DNA of 64,000 nucleotides from Patiria pectinifera (Eukaryota; Echinodermata; Asteroidea; Valvatida; Asterinidae): the NCBI GenBank assembly GCA_029964075.1, contig CM057142.1:31498392-31562391 (forward strand), written 5' to 3'. The notes beneath the pieces were generated by a model. The model was given only the letters and a program-made list of their open reading frames with translations. It had not been told where the DNA came from and did no database searches. Below, piece after piece: positions 40,001-47,678 of this stretch. The position numbers were made by a program, and so were the translations under genes. Numbering within the stretch: position 1 is the stretch's first letter; every line of letters begins with the position of its first letter.

Positions 40001-40620
40001 ACCAGCCCCTTTCATCGTTTACATGTATACACATTTACGTTTACATGTACAATCCTAATTTATTCAATATGCACACATGCATTGAATTACGTAAACGAAT
40101 ACAGTTATCAAGGATATTTGGCATTGATAATGTCAGTGCAATATCTCGCTGCCATAGAACTAAAGAGTGCACTTGCTATGCTACATGCACTGCGAGGACG
40201 CGCGGCGGGCGTTTTCTAAGTGGGAAAAATGCAAAGATTTTACGCACTGAAAGAAGGCACATCTTGGTATATCATATTCGTTCTACTAATGCACTACATG
40301 TATGTTCTAACACTCTACATTTTGTCAGTGGTTTTGCCCACTTAGAAAATGGCCTCCGCGCATCCTTCTAAGCTTGTCCATGTGGCGTATAGCGAGTGCG
40401 CTCTCTAGTTTTTTTTAAACTCTAAATGAACTCCACCAAAACGAAAAGTACAAAAACAGAACAAAAACCACATGAGCTTACGTCTTCGGTGCGGTACAGC
40501 GAAGTCCTTGTCCAACGCAACTCTCATACCACCAACGCTACCGAGGGTAGTGCACGTGGAAGGGAACTCGTAGCCAGAACTACTGTCAAACCCAGGAATA
40601 GTTGGCTTGTTCACAGACAT
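7691..40620 (-). CDS. Ankyrin-repeat protein with C-terminal GH20-like (hexosaminidase D type) domain, 21 coding exons
   Basis: Assembled by hand from 21 exons with GT-AG borders and matching phases, giving about 907 residues. Exons, 5' to 3' on the minus strand: 40620-40482, 34528-34437, 33178-33024, 31626-31496, 30903-30768, 30262-30168, 28182-28091, 27142-26959, 25654-25470, 24152-24051, 22277-22227, 21589-21525, 20388-20248, 18962-18728, 17223-17177, 15516-15475, 15039-14850, 13001-12759, 11798-11677, 9231-9112, 7847-7691. The start is the ATG at 40620 (MSVNKPTIPGF); no better ATG lies upstream in that exon, and a noncoding first exon is possible. The protein ends NGDVEEK with TAA then TGA. 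No signal peptide or membrane segment is visible, so a cytosolic or nuclear location is inferred. Ankyrin repeats occupy about residues 69-240 and a GH20-like region about 310-700. I do not know a named vertebrate counterpart with this architecture. Confidence 0.8.
7915..8620. mobile_element. Outer element split by the TTAA MITE at 8059-8574
   Basis: The left part ends with gggaataaatatgtgcttgg (from 7934) and the right part has the inverted match ccaagcacatatttattccc (from 8585). The same end motif occurs around the palindrome at 16015-16205. The outer element is thus older than the MITE inside it. Confidence 0.55.
8059..8574. mobile_element. TTAA-flanked MITE, family A
   Basis: Flanked by TTAA on both sides (8055-8058 and 8575-8578). 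Termini AGGGAAGATACAACATTTG and its inverted partner ending CATTCCCT. The centre has the palindrome ccaacgctggtcggccgaccagcgttgg. TTAA target duplication is the hallmark of piggyBac-type transposition. Confidence 0.85.
9364..9895. mobile_element. TTAA-flanked MITE, family B, copy 1
   Basis: TTAA at 9360-9363 and 9896-9899. Termini AGCTACAGTTCATCATTTGC and the inverted TGCAAATGATGGACGCTACC. Inside, subterminal blocks are shared with the copies at 14108, 50889 and 62903 (tgacagcatgccagaa-like and atttgaaatcgagatc-like words). Confidence 0.85.
11211..11660. repeat. Dispersed aatcctccaaaatcc-type repeat
   Basis: A run of degenerate copies of tcaatcctccaaaatcctcc bounded by inverted ends (ttaactctaacccctagg and gttagggtttaagg). 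The same words recur at about 16360-16660, 25685-26110, 29680-30090, 30975-31110 and 33895-34230, in both orientations. Confidence 0.75.
12035..12175 (-). mobile_element. tRNA-derived SINE, truncated
   Basis: On the minus strand: TGGTGGTCTAGCAGTAGGGC (A-box region) and GGTTGTGGGTTCGAGCCCC (B-box), followed by the gagtaaggcactttacctca body shared with 18311-18715 and 19775-20125. The 3' part is missing. Confidence 0.7.
12229..12750. mobile_element. TTAA-flanked MITE, family A, abutting a splice donor
   Basis: TTAA at 12225-12228 and 12751-12754. Termini AGGGAATATACATC and the inverted TGTATATTCCCT; central ccaacggtggtcggctgaccaccgctgg. The right TTAA occupies intron positions +5 to +8 of the exon 18 donor of the ankyrin/GH20-like gene (exon ends at 12759). 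Confidence 0.88.
13035..13378 (-). mobile_element. tRNA-derived SINE
   Basis: Minus-strand head GGTGGCTTGTGCGTAAAGCG, then CGGTTCGAATCCTGGCC (B-box). The body includes the gagggtttttctccgggccc-type segment and ends in a tattataact tail at 13035-13050. It sits in the intron before exon 18, about 30 bases from its acceptor. Confidence 0.75.
13890..14050. mobile_element. Fragment of the ggttcttttcagaacc palindromic MITE family
   Basis: Matches one arm of 32028-32275 (tctacactcaac, ccggttcttttcagaaccac, cttctttcaagaagagatt, gtgttacc). The other arm is partial. Confidence 0.65.
14108..14629. mobile_element. TTAA-flanked MITE, family B, copy 2
   Basis: TTAA at 14104-14107 and 14630-14633. Termini AGGTATAGTCCATCATTTG and the inverted CAAATGATGGACTATAGCT. 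No coding capacity. Confidence 0.88.
14850..28182 (-). CDS. Linker and GH20-like domain (exons 7-17 of the ankyrin/GH20-like gene)
   Basis: Exon 7 (28182-28091) is a linker rich in Ala, Pro and Lys (residues 250-280). Exons 8-10 look like a GH20 non-catalytic N-terminal part. Exons 11-17 match the family barrel: MKFNELHLHM (450-459), then a tract with DVIPHLD (491-497), SVNIGATL (524-531), MHYGC (596-600), VCPGTAAW (622-629), GLLLTDWSG (658-666) and PGFATAGGLAW (678-688). In GH20 enzymes of the hexosaminidase D group, as I know them, the NIG segment is followed by a residue and the catalytic Asp-Glu; here Thr530-Leu531 stand there. The Gly-His after the VIP strand is also missing. The fold assignment rests on motif order and not on an alignment. 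Confidence 0.65.
16015..16205. repeat. Near-perfect palindrome
   Basis: Arms of about 60 bases (gtttaagaccgcttagagtc and its inverted partner) face each other across a short centre near 16115. The outer ends (gggagtaaatatgtgctcgg / ccggagcacacatttatttcc) match the ends of the element at 7915-8620, so this is probably another member. Confidence 0.75.
17540..17800. repeat. Dispersed repeat shared with 25110-25390 and 60715-60970
   Basis: Shared words: caagagaggg, tattctg(a/t)atatgcacaaa, agtgagt, gtggtctccc, ttcttaccgttgaggg, gagcccac. The copy at 25110-25390 is inverted. Confidence 0.75.
18311..18715 (-). mobile_element. tRNA-derived SINE with tatttatatagcgcc end
   Basis: The tRNA-like head lies at the right (minus-strand GGGTTCAAATCCTGACGGGG as B-box at about 18645). 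The body has an ataaatacagttgttat segment and the cgctttgtatcctc word, and ends in an attattatt tail. A second copy is at 19775-20125. Confidence 0.8.
19775..20125 (-). mobile_element. tRNA-derived SINE with tatttatatagcgcc-like end, copy 2
   Basis: The minus-strand head contains GGTTGTGGGTTCGAGTCCAG and GTGCCCTTGGGCAAGGCAC. The tail end is tatataagtatcc followed by attattatt. Intron between exons 13 and 14 of the ankyrin/GH20-like gene. Confidence 0.8.
20991..21118. repeat. 22-bp tandem repeat
   Basis: Between five and six copies of a unit like aaccaaatattacacatgccat, nearly identical, in an intron of the ankyrin/GH20-like gene. Confidence 0.95.
21725..21825 (-). mobile_element. tRNA-derived SINE (short family), copy 2
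   Basis: Minus-strand GGATAGCTCAGTTGGTAGAG (A-box) and GGTCGTAGGTTCAAACCC (B-box) form a good tRNA-like cloverleaf core with GGC in the anticodon place, but the context (gttggcggttcccccg, shared with 4085) shows a SINE head and not a functional tRNA-Ala gene. Confidence 0.65.
22775..23145. repeat. Dispersed 370-bp repeat, copy 1
   Basis: Matches 50180-50545 over nearly its whole length (tcagtatttcaccaaccaa, gactggtacatgtccaacca, catggtccaactatttgaaa, ttcatgccacatgttt). Same orientation in both copies. No coding potential. Confidence 0.88.
23690..23795 (-). other. tRNA-like sequence
   Basis: Minus-strand TAGTAAGGCATCTGCACTTG and GGTTGTGGGTTTGAGTCCCACC look like the B-half of a tRNA-derived SINE head. 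The acceptor stem is not closed. Confidence 0.45.
28571..29057. mobile_element. Palindromic TA-flanked MITE (CAGGGTGAGTAAAA ends)
   Basis: TA on both sides; ends CAGGGTGAGTAAAA and the inverted TTTTACTCACCCTG. Arms of about 215 bases pair around 28815 (aaggttctgtccacggatca and its inverted partner). Half of a second copy is at 34830-35071. Confidence 0.9.
29102..29288. mobile_element. Pogo/Tigger-like MITE, 187 bp, TA target site
   Basis: Ends CAGTCGACTCTCGTTAGAAC and the inverted GTTATAACGAGACTCGACTG, flanked by TA. The ends resemble Tigger/pogo termini. The same host repeat without the insert is at 28470-28570, giving an empty-site control. Confidence 0.85.
29680..30090. repeat. Dispersed gattttggaggattgagg-type repeat
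   Basis: Starts ttaaccctaaccctcctc and ends in an inverted equivalent (tagccaaagggcctaggggt, taaagtt). Internal blocks caggattggggtt and tttggaggattgagg recur at 25730-26110 and 30975-31110. Confidence 0.75.
30168..34528 (-). CDS. Ankyrin-repeat block (exons 2-6 of the ankyrin/GH20-like gene)
   Basis: Five exons encode residues 47-249. Repeat 1 (about 69-101) reads GTMLHLASK then LISGADPSVLDEE across the exon 2/3 junction. A degenerate repeat follows (about 102-150) and contains LLKAGVDVNIQDDE. Repeat 3 (about 152-184) has GNTALHWAASYGSKDTVKLL, and repeat 4 (about 185-217) has GATPLHDAVARGDV and NGANRYARAKK. A partial repeat continues with KTPVSMAENRP. The TPLH/TALH and GADxN signatures are diagnostic of ankyrin repeats, which mediate protein-protein contacts; the partner is unknown. 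Exon borders do not coincide with repeat borders, as is common for ankyrin genes. Confidence 0.85.
32028..32275. mobile_element. Palindromic MITE (gcgggtaacaccatgtgg ends)
   Basis: Arms of about 115 bases pair around ccgtcctcaccctcctgaggacgg. Contains ggttctgaaaagaacc-type words and long inverted ends (gattgcgggtaacaccatgt / acatggtgttacccgcaatc). Related to 13890-14050 and, in its outer arm, to 35336-35644. Confidence 0.88.
32640..32810. repeat. Dispersed repeat shared with 38315-38462
   Basis: Shared words: caccctgtg, acaaaccctatgag, taagtgttttct, gggg, aattagtga. About 145 bases, same orientation. Confidence 0.75.
34830..35071. mobile_element. Half copy of the palindromic CAGGGTGAG MITE
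   Basis: Matches the right arm of 28571-29057 (ttgctgaaagaac, gtgatccgt, gagtgatttgaatg, attgggctttcatatc, gcagaacttca, tactcactctg). Confidence 0.85.
35300..35644. mobile_element. Almost perfect 150-bp-arm palindrome with 11-bp flanking repeat
   Basis: Arms 35340-35488 and 35497-35644 pair with about one mismatch. The copy is flanked on both sides by aggaaatctct (ending at 35305 region and starting at about 35646). Arms share gtaacaccatgtg and tctgaaaagaac with 32028-32275. No coding potential. Confidence 0.88.
36120..36183. repeat. 15-bp tandem repeat
   Basis: Four copies of a unit like tcatcatgtgactcg, diverging at the right end to tcatcatgtgaccga. Confidence 0.9.
36616..37808. mobile_element. 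TTAA-flanked MITE, family A, interrupted by a LINE
   Basis: TTAA at 36612-36615 and 37809-37812. The left end AGGGAAGATACCGGTACAAC and the right end tgtactttccct match family A at 8059-8574. The LINE fragment 36722-37505 splits it just before the central palindrome aatgctggtcggctgaccagcatt. Confidence 0.85.
36722..37505 (-). pseudogene. LINE (CR1/RTE-clade type) 3' fragment, reverse transcriptase C-terminus
   Basis: An open frame of roughly 220 codons (stop at 36833) encodes the end of a non-LTR retrotransposon ORF2: VRDLGFTIDNQLTFSEHI, SHIDYCNSLLSGLP, LHWLPVHERIIFK, APKLWNSLPIHIRETDS and LDLFKTVLKSFLF. These blocks are typical of CR1/Jockey-like elements. The 5' end is truncated, so it is not autonomous. 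The 3' end has a short TTATAG-type tandem tail (forward strand ctataactataactataa at about 36726). The frame is unbroken, suggesting a fairly recent insertion. Confidence 0.9.
39083..39428. repeat. 17-bp minisatellite, about 20 copies
   Basis: Unit like ggaaaatcctccatcgt, with variants at two positions (cct/ccg and atcgt/attgt/atctt/accgt). As 17 is not a multiple of three and the unit has no stop in any frame, all six frames are open for 120 codons or more; these frames are artefacts of composition. Located in intron 1 of the ankyrin/GH20-like gene. Confidence 0.97.
39500..40080. other. TACATGTA-rich intronic stretch
   Basis: Many copies of the self-complementary word tacatgta (e.g. near 39523, 39800, 39890, 39930, 40025). 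No gene is recognised. The word is common across the window, but is densest here. Confidence 0.6.
40145..40410. repeat. Inverted repeat near exon 1 of the ankyrin/GH20-like gene
   Basis: The segment ggcgttttctaagtggg (from about 40208) faces its inverted partner cccacttagaaaatggcc (about 40336). It lies 70 bases inside intron 1. Probably a degenerate MITE. Confidence 0.6.
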
Positions 40621-40699
40621 TGTGATGCCAAAATGCAACCACTGCTGGCACAATCCTGCACACTATCTGACGACACACCCAACCCGACACGTACACAAT

Positions 40700-42688
40700 G
40701 ATACTGTACGTCGGTCTGTAGGCCACGTAACAATACAAGCTGTCTCAGTTCAGTGATCAATCAGCCAAACTGGTTAAAAAATAACCCAGTGTGCTTTGAA
40801 ATCGAAAGGATACTTTTGTACACGTGAAGTGCACACGCCAAACCTGTGCATGCTGAGCTAGTCATTCAGGCATCCCTGCCCAAAACCCAAATTTTATTAT
40901 TCAGCATATGTACACAATGAATTCCCCCATTACACATGCATCACTAGTTCACCAAAGGTCACACGTCACACAGTCAATTCAATGGGTATTTTTTTAATCA
41001 AATGAGCCCATGAACTGAACTTTTATCCAGCTGGACTCTATTTTTGTTCTCTCCATCAACTACATGTCCAAAGGTTGTCAACATTTTGAAAGGTACAACA
41101 TTTGCTTTTGCGGTGATTTTTAGAAATGGATGGATTTGAGGGTGAGTATTTTATCGCAAATATTGTTACCCTGACCTGTTTAAAGTTTTGTGTTCATCAT
41201 AGATGTTGGTAAAACCAAAACAAAATGCTGTTCTTGCTGTCTAAATTTCAAATTTGCTTGCTGATGAAAAGACCCCCCTGCAAAAACTCCTGGATCCGCC
41301 CCTGAATTGTTCTCTCTAATGGGCATGGGTAAAATACAAATAAAAAAAACCAAAAAAAACCTACACATTGGGTGGAATGGACACAAATGAATTTTGAAGA
41401 AAAAAAATCTAAATGTTTCCAGGAAAAATCAGATAGGCCTACCTATCAAAACCGAATAGTGGAATTCAAACCGAACTTTGAAAAATCTGAATTTAAAACC
41501 CATCACTACTGGTAATACCCATGGAGGAAATAGATGGTACATGTATGCCACACCAAGAGTACAGACCTTTTCCGTTAAGGCGGAGTTAGAGGTCAATGGT
41601 TTTGTATCTCTAAAATAGGCAACGAGTGATCATTTTGTGCATTTCTTGTTAAAACAACAAAGAAAACCCTCGGAGACACCTGCAACACATAACGTCTATT
41701 TACACGTGTATGTACCCACATCAACATATGTGATGTATCCATAGCAACTAGATGCCCTGGTCTGGGTGTTGCACTAGTCTATACGCATCTGCAAGAGAGA
41801 TCTGTACATACTTATGTTTGTTTGCAGAGGCGCTGGTTTTTAGGTTGACGTTTTATTGGAAACTTAACTACCGTTTCTGGTTGATGACAACATAGGCGTA
41901 GGCAGTGGAAGGGGGGAGGGGGGTAGTATTTACCCCCCACTATTTTCTAAAGACTGCCCTTTTCCATTCAAATGCCCTTTTGTCACCAACGCTTACCCCC
42001 CCCCCCCCAATTTTTTGTAAAGAGTGCCCTTTTTTTTTAACAAGTGCCCTTTTTGTCTGAACAAGTGCCCTTTTTAAAAAGAAGTCGTTTTCTTTTTGTG
42101 TCCCATCGGCCGTTCCGGGTGCTTTTTTTGTGTGAATTACGTGCATGTATCGCCCTGAAAAGCACCATATAGGCCTAGTGTCTATTAGTGTGCACGATCG
42201 TCGGTTTTGAAGAGCGTTCCCATCGACAGATAGTACCAGCCCCCCCCCACACTTTTTGATTGTACGGAGGCCAAGTGTCCAGGGAAAAAAAACACCTTGT
42301 CTACATGTACATTTCAGCATGGATGTGCAAGTGCCTTTTTTAAGAAATTTTAACCCCCCAAATAAAAATGACTGTGCTACGCCACTGTAGACATACATCA
42401 CTTTGAGTGACGTCTGTGGATCATAAAACTAGCCTCTTCGTTTTATTATTCTCAAACTCTCAATGGACTCAATCAATACTGGTAGATTCTGAGTCGCGTG
42501 CACCTGTAACCATAGTAACTGTTTATCATCATTTGGGATCGCTGCGGAAACGAGCATCAATACAATAACACTTTGGTATTAACCCATATAACCCAAATGA
42601 TTTAGTCTTGATTTATTATTATTATTACTTTTATTTATTCAGCCAAATTACAAGATACAAGAAGCAGCAATCCACAAAAGTAAACAAA
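40700..42688. other. Intergenic, no gene recognised
   Basis: Holds a truncated family A MITE piece (about 41090-41215: ggtacaacatttgctttt, ttgttaccctgac) and a G/C-run-rich stretch at 41890-42390 with inverted ends of the gcagtgg / gctacgccactg type. The 153-codon minus frame at 41940-42401 is low complexity and resembles no protein known to me. Confidence 0.55.
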
Positions 42689-43063
42689 ACTAAGGCCAAA
42701 AAAAAAAAGATTCCGGATTTTGGTATGCATGCGTGTCGCCGTAGCCATGCGCGTCGGCAAAATGAAAAAGTTTTTTTTTTCAATGAAAGATGATGTCTCA
42801 AACCGCCAAACTCACTGGTTTGACTGGAATCCTGCTGCTGCACAATTTTAACATGTTTTTAGATGGGGTTATGATCGAGAATAAGCTTTATGGCCTCTCT
42901 GGACTCCCATATATTTGCACGAAGTTTAGTCGGGCACCATTTGCAGTCATCAGCCGACATTTGAAGCAAAAAAAAACAGGTAAAAAAAAAAAAAGCCGCG
43001 TCGCCACACCACTTTTAGGGCAAGCTCCATACCAGAAACCGGAGACTTATTTTTTTTGGCCTA
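42689..43063. mobile_element. MITE with GGCCAAAAAA ends, copy 1
   Basis: Ends ggccaaaaaaaaaaagattcc and inverted ggagacttattttttttggcc. The interior (agatgatgtctcaaaccgcc, aactcactggtttga, tggaatcctgctgctgcaca) is shared with 58139-58408. This copy carries about 100 extra bases (around 42893-42995). Confidence 0.85.
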
Positions 43064-43099
43064 AACAAAAACAATCCAATCCAAGCTGGCCAGGTTTGA

Positions 43100-45760
43100 C
43101 AAAAGTATAATAAAACACTGTGACCCGAAAGCCTGTCAATCCTAATTTGAATGGTACATGTAACATACAAAAATATATTTAAAAATAGATACAAAGTTCA
43201 ATGAAAAATAAGACCACCTCAAAAATAAAACTTACAAAGATGATTAGATTCAAAGGATTAACAGTTAAAACCCTGACAAAAGTTTTCAAAGGCAAGAATA
43301 GCTGGCGTAAAAACGTAACAACATGCAGATTATACAAGACTGGGGAAAAAACAGACAAACATACCAAAAGAAAACCAACCAACAAACAAAAAAACAAAAA
43401 CAATATAAATACAAATCAAAAACAAAACAAAACAAAGCAAAACAAACCAAGACAATTGTTTCGGGTTTGTAATTTTACTTTTTTACCCAGGGTATGCCCA
43501 CACAGTTAAACTTTGGTGGTTTCCATTGGGGCCCCTGATATATTACAAAATATTTTAGATATTTTGGATATTTTGCAGTGACCGGCAATACACCTAACGC
43601 TATTTTGCCTTGAGTGCGCAGTGTTTGGCTATTTTGATGGGAAAGTTATGTTTATTCATTGAATAAGGAAAATAACGTCATGCTATTGTTATAAGTCAAC
43701 TAGTAAGGCCAAAAAAATACACTTCTGCTTCTGATTACATGGCATTTGGAAATAGGGTAGGCAGGTAGGGATCTTTTTTTTTTTGGCCAATTTTTTTTGT
43801 GTGTACGATCATATGGAGGCATCTGCGTGTAGTCAAGGGTAAAAGGTAGAAATTGATGGTTTTACGTGTTTTTTTTTCTGTTAGAATAGAGAAGGTAAGG
43901 AAACCAGAAGCAGAACTATACATGTACTTATTTTTGGCGTTAGCTGTGGATCGAAAGATTCCTGGTTCAAACACACCAATGTGGATTATTGCCCATTTTT
44001 CACCTACTATTTTAAAAAATTTTTTTTATACATGTAGTTCGGATAGTTTTTATTTAAGGGAAAAGTAGAGTAGTAGAGAACTACCGGTAAGTGTCTTGCA
44101 GTGATTCCACCAAAACTACTGACAGCGTTATGGTTACGGCTAAATACACTCAACCCAAACAAGAAAGCCCCCCCCCCCCAAAAAAAATACATGTACTTGT
44201 TTGTAGTACAGAAATTCCTTAGCAATCCAGCCATACTCCTTACCGGTAATTGGCCCAAAACAGTGATAATGTGTACGAAACTGCGCAATTTATGACAAAT
44301 GATGCCGAAAACAATTGCACTTTTGTACATATATGCAAGTTGAGTGTGAACATCGATCGCCAGCCACCTCTCGTGCTGCCTCTCAACTGCGAAGTGGGTA
44401 ACAGCCAACACGTGGAAAAGCCTCCTCTCCTGCGTAGCGGCGAAGCCTCATTATATTTGTAGGGAAAATATTTAATCCTCTGATAAACAGGAAACTAAAA
44501 AGGCGGCTAATTATCTCCAAAAGAAAAATCAAAAGGAACATTACATTTTACTTGCACTAACGTGTGTGAGAAATTAAATGATCAGACACAAATTAAATGC
44601 TTCAATGAAAATTTATTCTTGGTAAATTATTTATCTTCTGTTGCAATGATTAAATAATTAAGAAACTCTCTTGATTACAAAACAAAACAAAGAATATTAA
44701 ATCACAAAATTAATTATCTACAATAATTGAACAATTGGATCAGAAAATGTGGTTGTAGTAGACTTCCCAAGGGATGAAAAGCACTCGAGGGAAAGGTGCA
44801 GGCCCTAAATCAGTCCAGCTTGTAAGTGTTTCGGTCGACTGGCGAGTAGTCCTGCTGCAACAACCGGGGGCCGTCAGGAACGTCGCGGTCCAATCCAAGG
44901 TATGTTGGTGTGGAAGTGCTGTTCCGCCGAGGCGAAACCGTGGTAGCTGAGCTTGAAGATCAGACGAGTAAAAAAAACGTTCCTGACTGCTGCAAAATCT
45001 GCCGAATTGACCCGGCACTGGATCAGAATGAAGATCAGGATGCTGCAAAAAAATGTCGATGTCCCAGGCTCCCTGTCTACAACGCACGAAACAGCTGGCG
45101 CGTGCGGGTGATCAACGATGGTTTACTGTTGCTACGGCGGTGGTGTCACTGGCAATAGCTGTTCAAATGACAGTCAAAAGTACTGTTTACATATGTGTAG
45201 CTACTTCAAGTCGCACACAAACAGTCACTAATCCTTGACAAAAAGCTAGGACTGGTTACAGCGGTAAACTTGTGAAATGAATCACTTAAGATGACATAAG
45301 CTTGCGAAAGAAATTTCACTATAGTGTGACTACGTTGAGCATAAAAACAAAAGAGCGGGCTACAAAAATGTGGCATTAAAATTGAATAATCAATTCGTGC
45401 TCTGATTGGCTGAGGCCACGGTAATGATCAATATGCTAATTTAAAAGTTGCTCATTGGTCAAACTACTGAATTACATGCATATTCATAAAAATGGGAAAT
45501 AGACTGGTTGTATGTCTAGGCATAACTACTGAGGTGATTTAAATGCAACAATTAGAAACTTGAATTTGAATATACTGAAGAACAAGAACAATTTGCATAT
45601 CAATGATCAAATATATAATCTAAATTTCAGTAATTTTAGTCAATGAAATTATCCTGGACTCGTGGTTGCTACATATTATTAATAAACTAAATGGAAAAAC
45701 TCCATGGCATTGGTGAAACAGACTAGCTACAACTTACAAGTACTTTATTACACAAAAGAA
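43100..45760. other. Intergenic, no gene recognised
   Basis: Includes an A-rich caaaacaaaac tract at 43380-43450 and a segment at 43730-43800 (acatggcatttggaaatagg, gtaggcaggtaggg) that recurs inverted at about 52770-52815. The open frame at 44740-45087 (minus) has no family signature I recognise and no neighbouring exon that joins it. Confidence 0.5.
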
Positions 45761-45899
45761 AGCTATACAGTATACTGGTAAGTCAACGTTACATGCGGGT
45801 TCCGGACACTACGGTTGCACCATGAGTCCGTGCAGGCGCCCTCTGCCCGCGGCCCGGCACCGACGTTGAGGATCCTTGTTCGTCCCCGAACAAGGCAGC

Positions 45900-46245
45900 G
45901 CCTCCGCTGGGGTCTCCTGGTCTCCGCTGGGGTCACCTCTAGATCTGGGGTCTCCTCTGGGTTCTCCTCTGGGGTCTCTGCTGGCGTCTCCTCTGGGGTC
46001 TCCTCTGGGTTCTCCTTTGGGGTCTCCTCAGGGGGCTCCTCTGCGGAGCAGCGCTCCTTTGGAGTCTCCTCTGGGGTCTCCTCTAGGTTCTCCTCTAGGG
46101 TCTCCTCTAGGGTCTCCTCTAGGTTCTCCTCTGGGGTCTCCTCTGGGGTCTCCTCTGGGGTCTCCTCTGGGTTCTCCTCTGGGTTCTCCTCTGGGGTCTC
46201 CTCTGGCTTCTCCTTTGGGGTCTCCTCAGGGGGCTCCTCTGCAAA
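45900..46245. repeat. 15-bp minisatellite
   Basis: Units like tctcctctggggtct, about 22 copies with ggttc, aggtt and cttct variants. On the minus strand the unit reads as a pentapeptide repeat (EETPE, EENPE) in a 200-codon frame (46365-45763), and other frames are open too. Translation is unproven. Confidence 0.9.
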
Positions 46246-46249
46246 GCAG

Positions 46250-46365
46250 CTCTGTCGGCTCCACTGACTCTGCTCCATATACTCCCATGTGGAGCAACTC
46301 CATCGGCTCCACTGGCTCCGCTCCATAGACTCCAGTGCGGAGCAACTGCGCCGGCTCCACTCCAT
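46250..46365. repeat. Imperfect 49-bp tandem repeat beside the minisatellite
   Basis: Two and a part copies of a unit with cggctccactg, ctccat, gactcc and ggagcaac. Confidence 0.75.
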
Positions 46366-47220
46366 TGACTCCCTAACGCTTTGCTGGCCATCTCACTAAG
46401 GTTGGTCGGCGCTCTGCCAGGCCCTGATCCAGCGTGAGTACCCACCGCATGGTGACTCGGACGCCAGACTAAATCGACCCGGTGTATTCATGGTGAAAAA
46501 CACTCTGTTTTTCCTTGTTTTTCCTTCGTCAAACGTGCCGCCGCTGCAACCAATGTTACGTCGATCAGATCCTGGGTTTTTACACGCCAGACGAAGGAAA
46601 CCATGGACAATATTCTTCAGGGTTTCGGGGCTCTAGGCCATTTATTCTTGCAACTTTCTTATACAAGCCTCTCTTTTTATACAATTCACCACCACGACAC
46701 GTTATACAAAAATGTCACACTACTGAGTGGGCGCAGTCCTGCAACGGGTCTGGCCCTGCCCAAGGCCAAGCGCAGGATCGCGACGCTACTGTTGCACTGT
46801 GAGTCCATGCTGGCGCCCCCTGCCGGCGGCTCGGCACCAACATTACAATATACTACTTACTAGGTACTCCTCAAACAGACCAACATATACACACAGCCTT
46901 AACCTGCTCTGAAGAGGAAATTATAAAAAGCAATGAACACCATATTCATATTTTTTTAGGTCGAGATCAATATGTGCAAAGACAAGCTTAAATCTCAGCA
47001 AACCCGGATGAATCTTAAGTCAGCATTTATTATAATAAATTGTATCACATCTGTGCCACTTTTTCTAATTGTGTACACAACATCAAATTTTAGGGATAAT
47101 GGCCTCCTTCCCTTTTTCCAAAAACCCGTATGCTCAACACTTTTTTTTTAACTTGGCATTTATAAACATCATAAAATGGGCTTGTCTGTTCGATTTTATA
47201 CTTAAACTTAATTACTCTTA

Positions 47221-47678
47221 GCCCCAAAATGTGGCCTATTTACTGGACTGCCTCCGTAAACATAGGCCACACATCCACATGTACAAAAACGTGTCGACGG
47301 AGCCAAATTTTGATTTTCACATTTAGGCTTACTTTGTAGGTTTTTTTTGCTTTAGAAGCATTCTCACCCTCTATATAGGCTATCAGAAAGTGCTGCCTTT
47401 TTCAGATGTCTAATTTTTGTGAAATTTCATGTTGAAATTTTGATACGAAAACGTGTAAAAATGAATCTGGAAATTTCACGAAAAATGGACATCTGAAAAA
47501 GGCAGCACTTTCTGATTAGCCTATATAGAGGGTGAGAATGCTTCTAAAGAAAAAAAACCTACAAAGTAAGCCTAAATGTGAAAATCAAAATTTGGCTCCG
47601 TCGACACGTTTTTGTACATGTGGATGTGTGGCCTATGTTTACGGAGGCAGTCCAGTAAATAGGCCACATTTATGGGGC
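47221..47678. mobile_element. Long-TIR palindromic element with 11-bp target duplication (Mutator-like)
   Basis: Arms of about 200 bases (47221-47435 and 47475-47678) pair nearly perfectly (tgtggcctatttactggact and its inverted partner). aattactctta occurs directly on both sides (47210-47220 and 47681-47691). Long TIRs with a 9-11 bp duplication fit Mutator-like elements. No transposase. Confidence 0.85.

Larger units (their letters stand above)
45786..46847 (-). mobile_element. Degenerate, non-autonomous LTR-retrotransposon-like element carrying a minisatellite
   Basis: On the minus strand a candidate 5' LTR runs 46847-46554, starting TGTAATGTTGG and ending CGTAACA. It has a TATAAAAA box (46681-46674) and an AATAAA signal (46646-46641). 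TTGGTTGCAGCGG follows directly, as a tRNA primer site would. The first 65 or so bases of the LTR recur near 45870-45800 (GGTGCCGGGCCGCGGGC, GGGCGCCTGCACGGACTCAT), as expected of a deleted 3' LTR. No gag or pol is present. Confidence 0.5.

Noticed and set aside
41940..42401. 153-codon minus frame
   Set aside because: Low-complexity, Lys and Gly rich, spans homopolymer runs and repeat termini; no family resemblance.
44740..45087. 115-codon minus frame
   Set aside because: No recognisable domain and no joining exons; kept only as unexplained intergenic sequence.
45763..46365. 200-codon minus frame with EETPE repeats as a gene
   Set aside because: Open on both strands because of the 15-bp repeat; no domain, no exon partners, and it lies in an LTR-like element.
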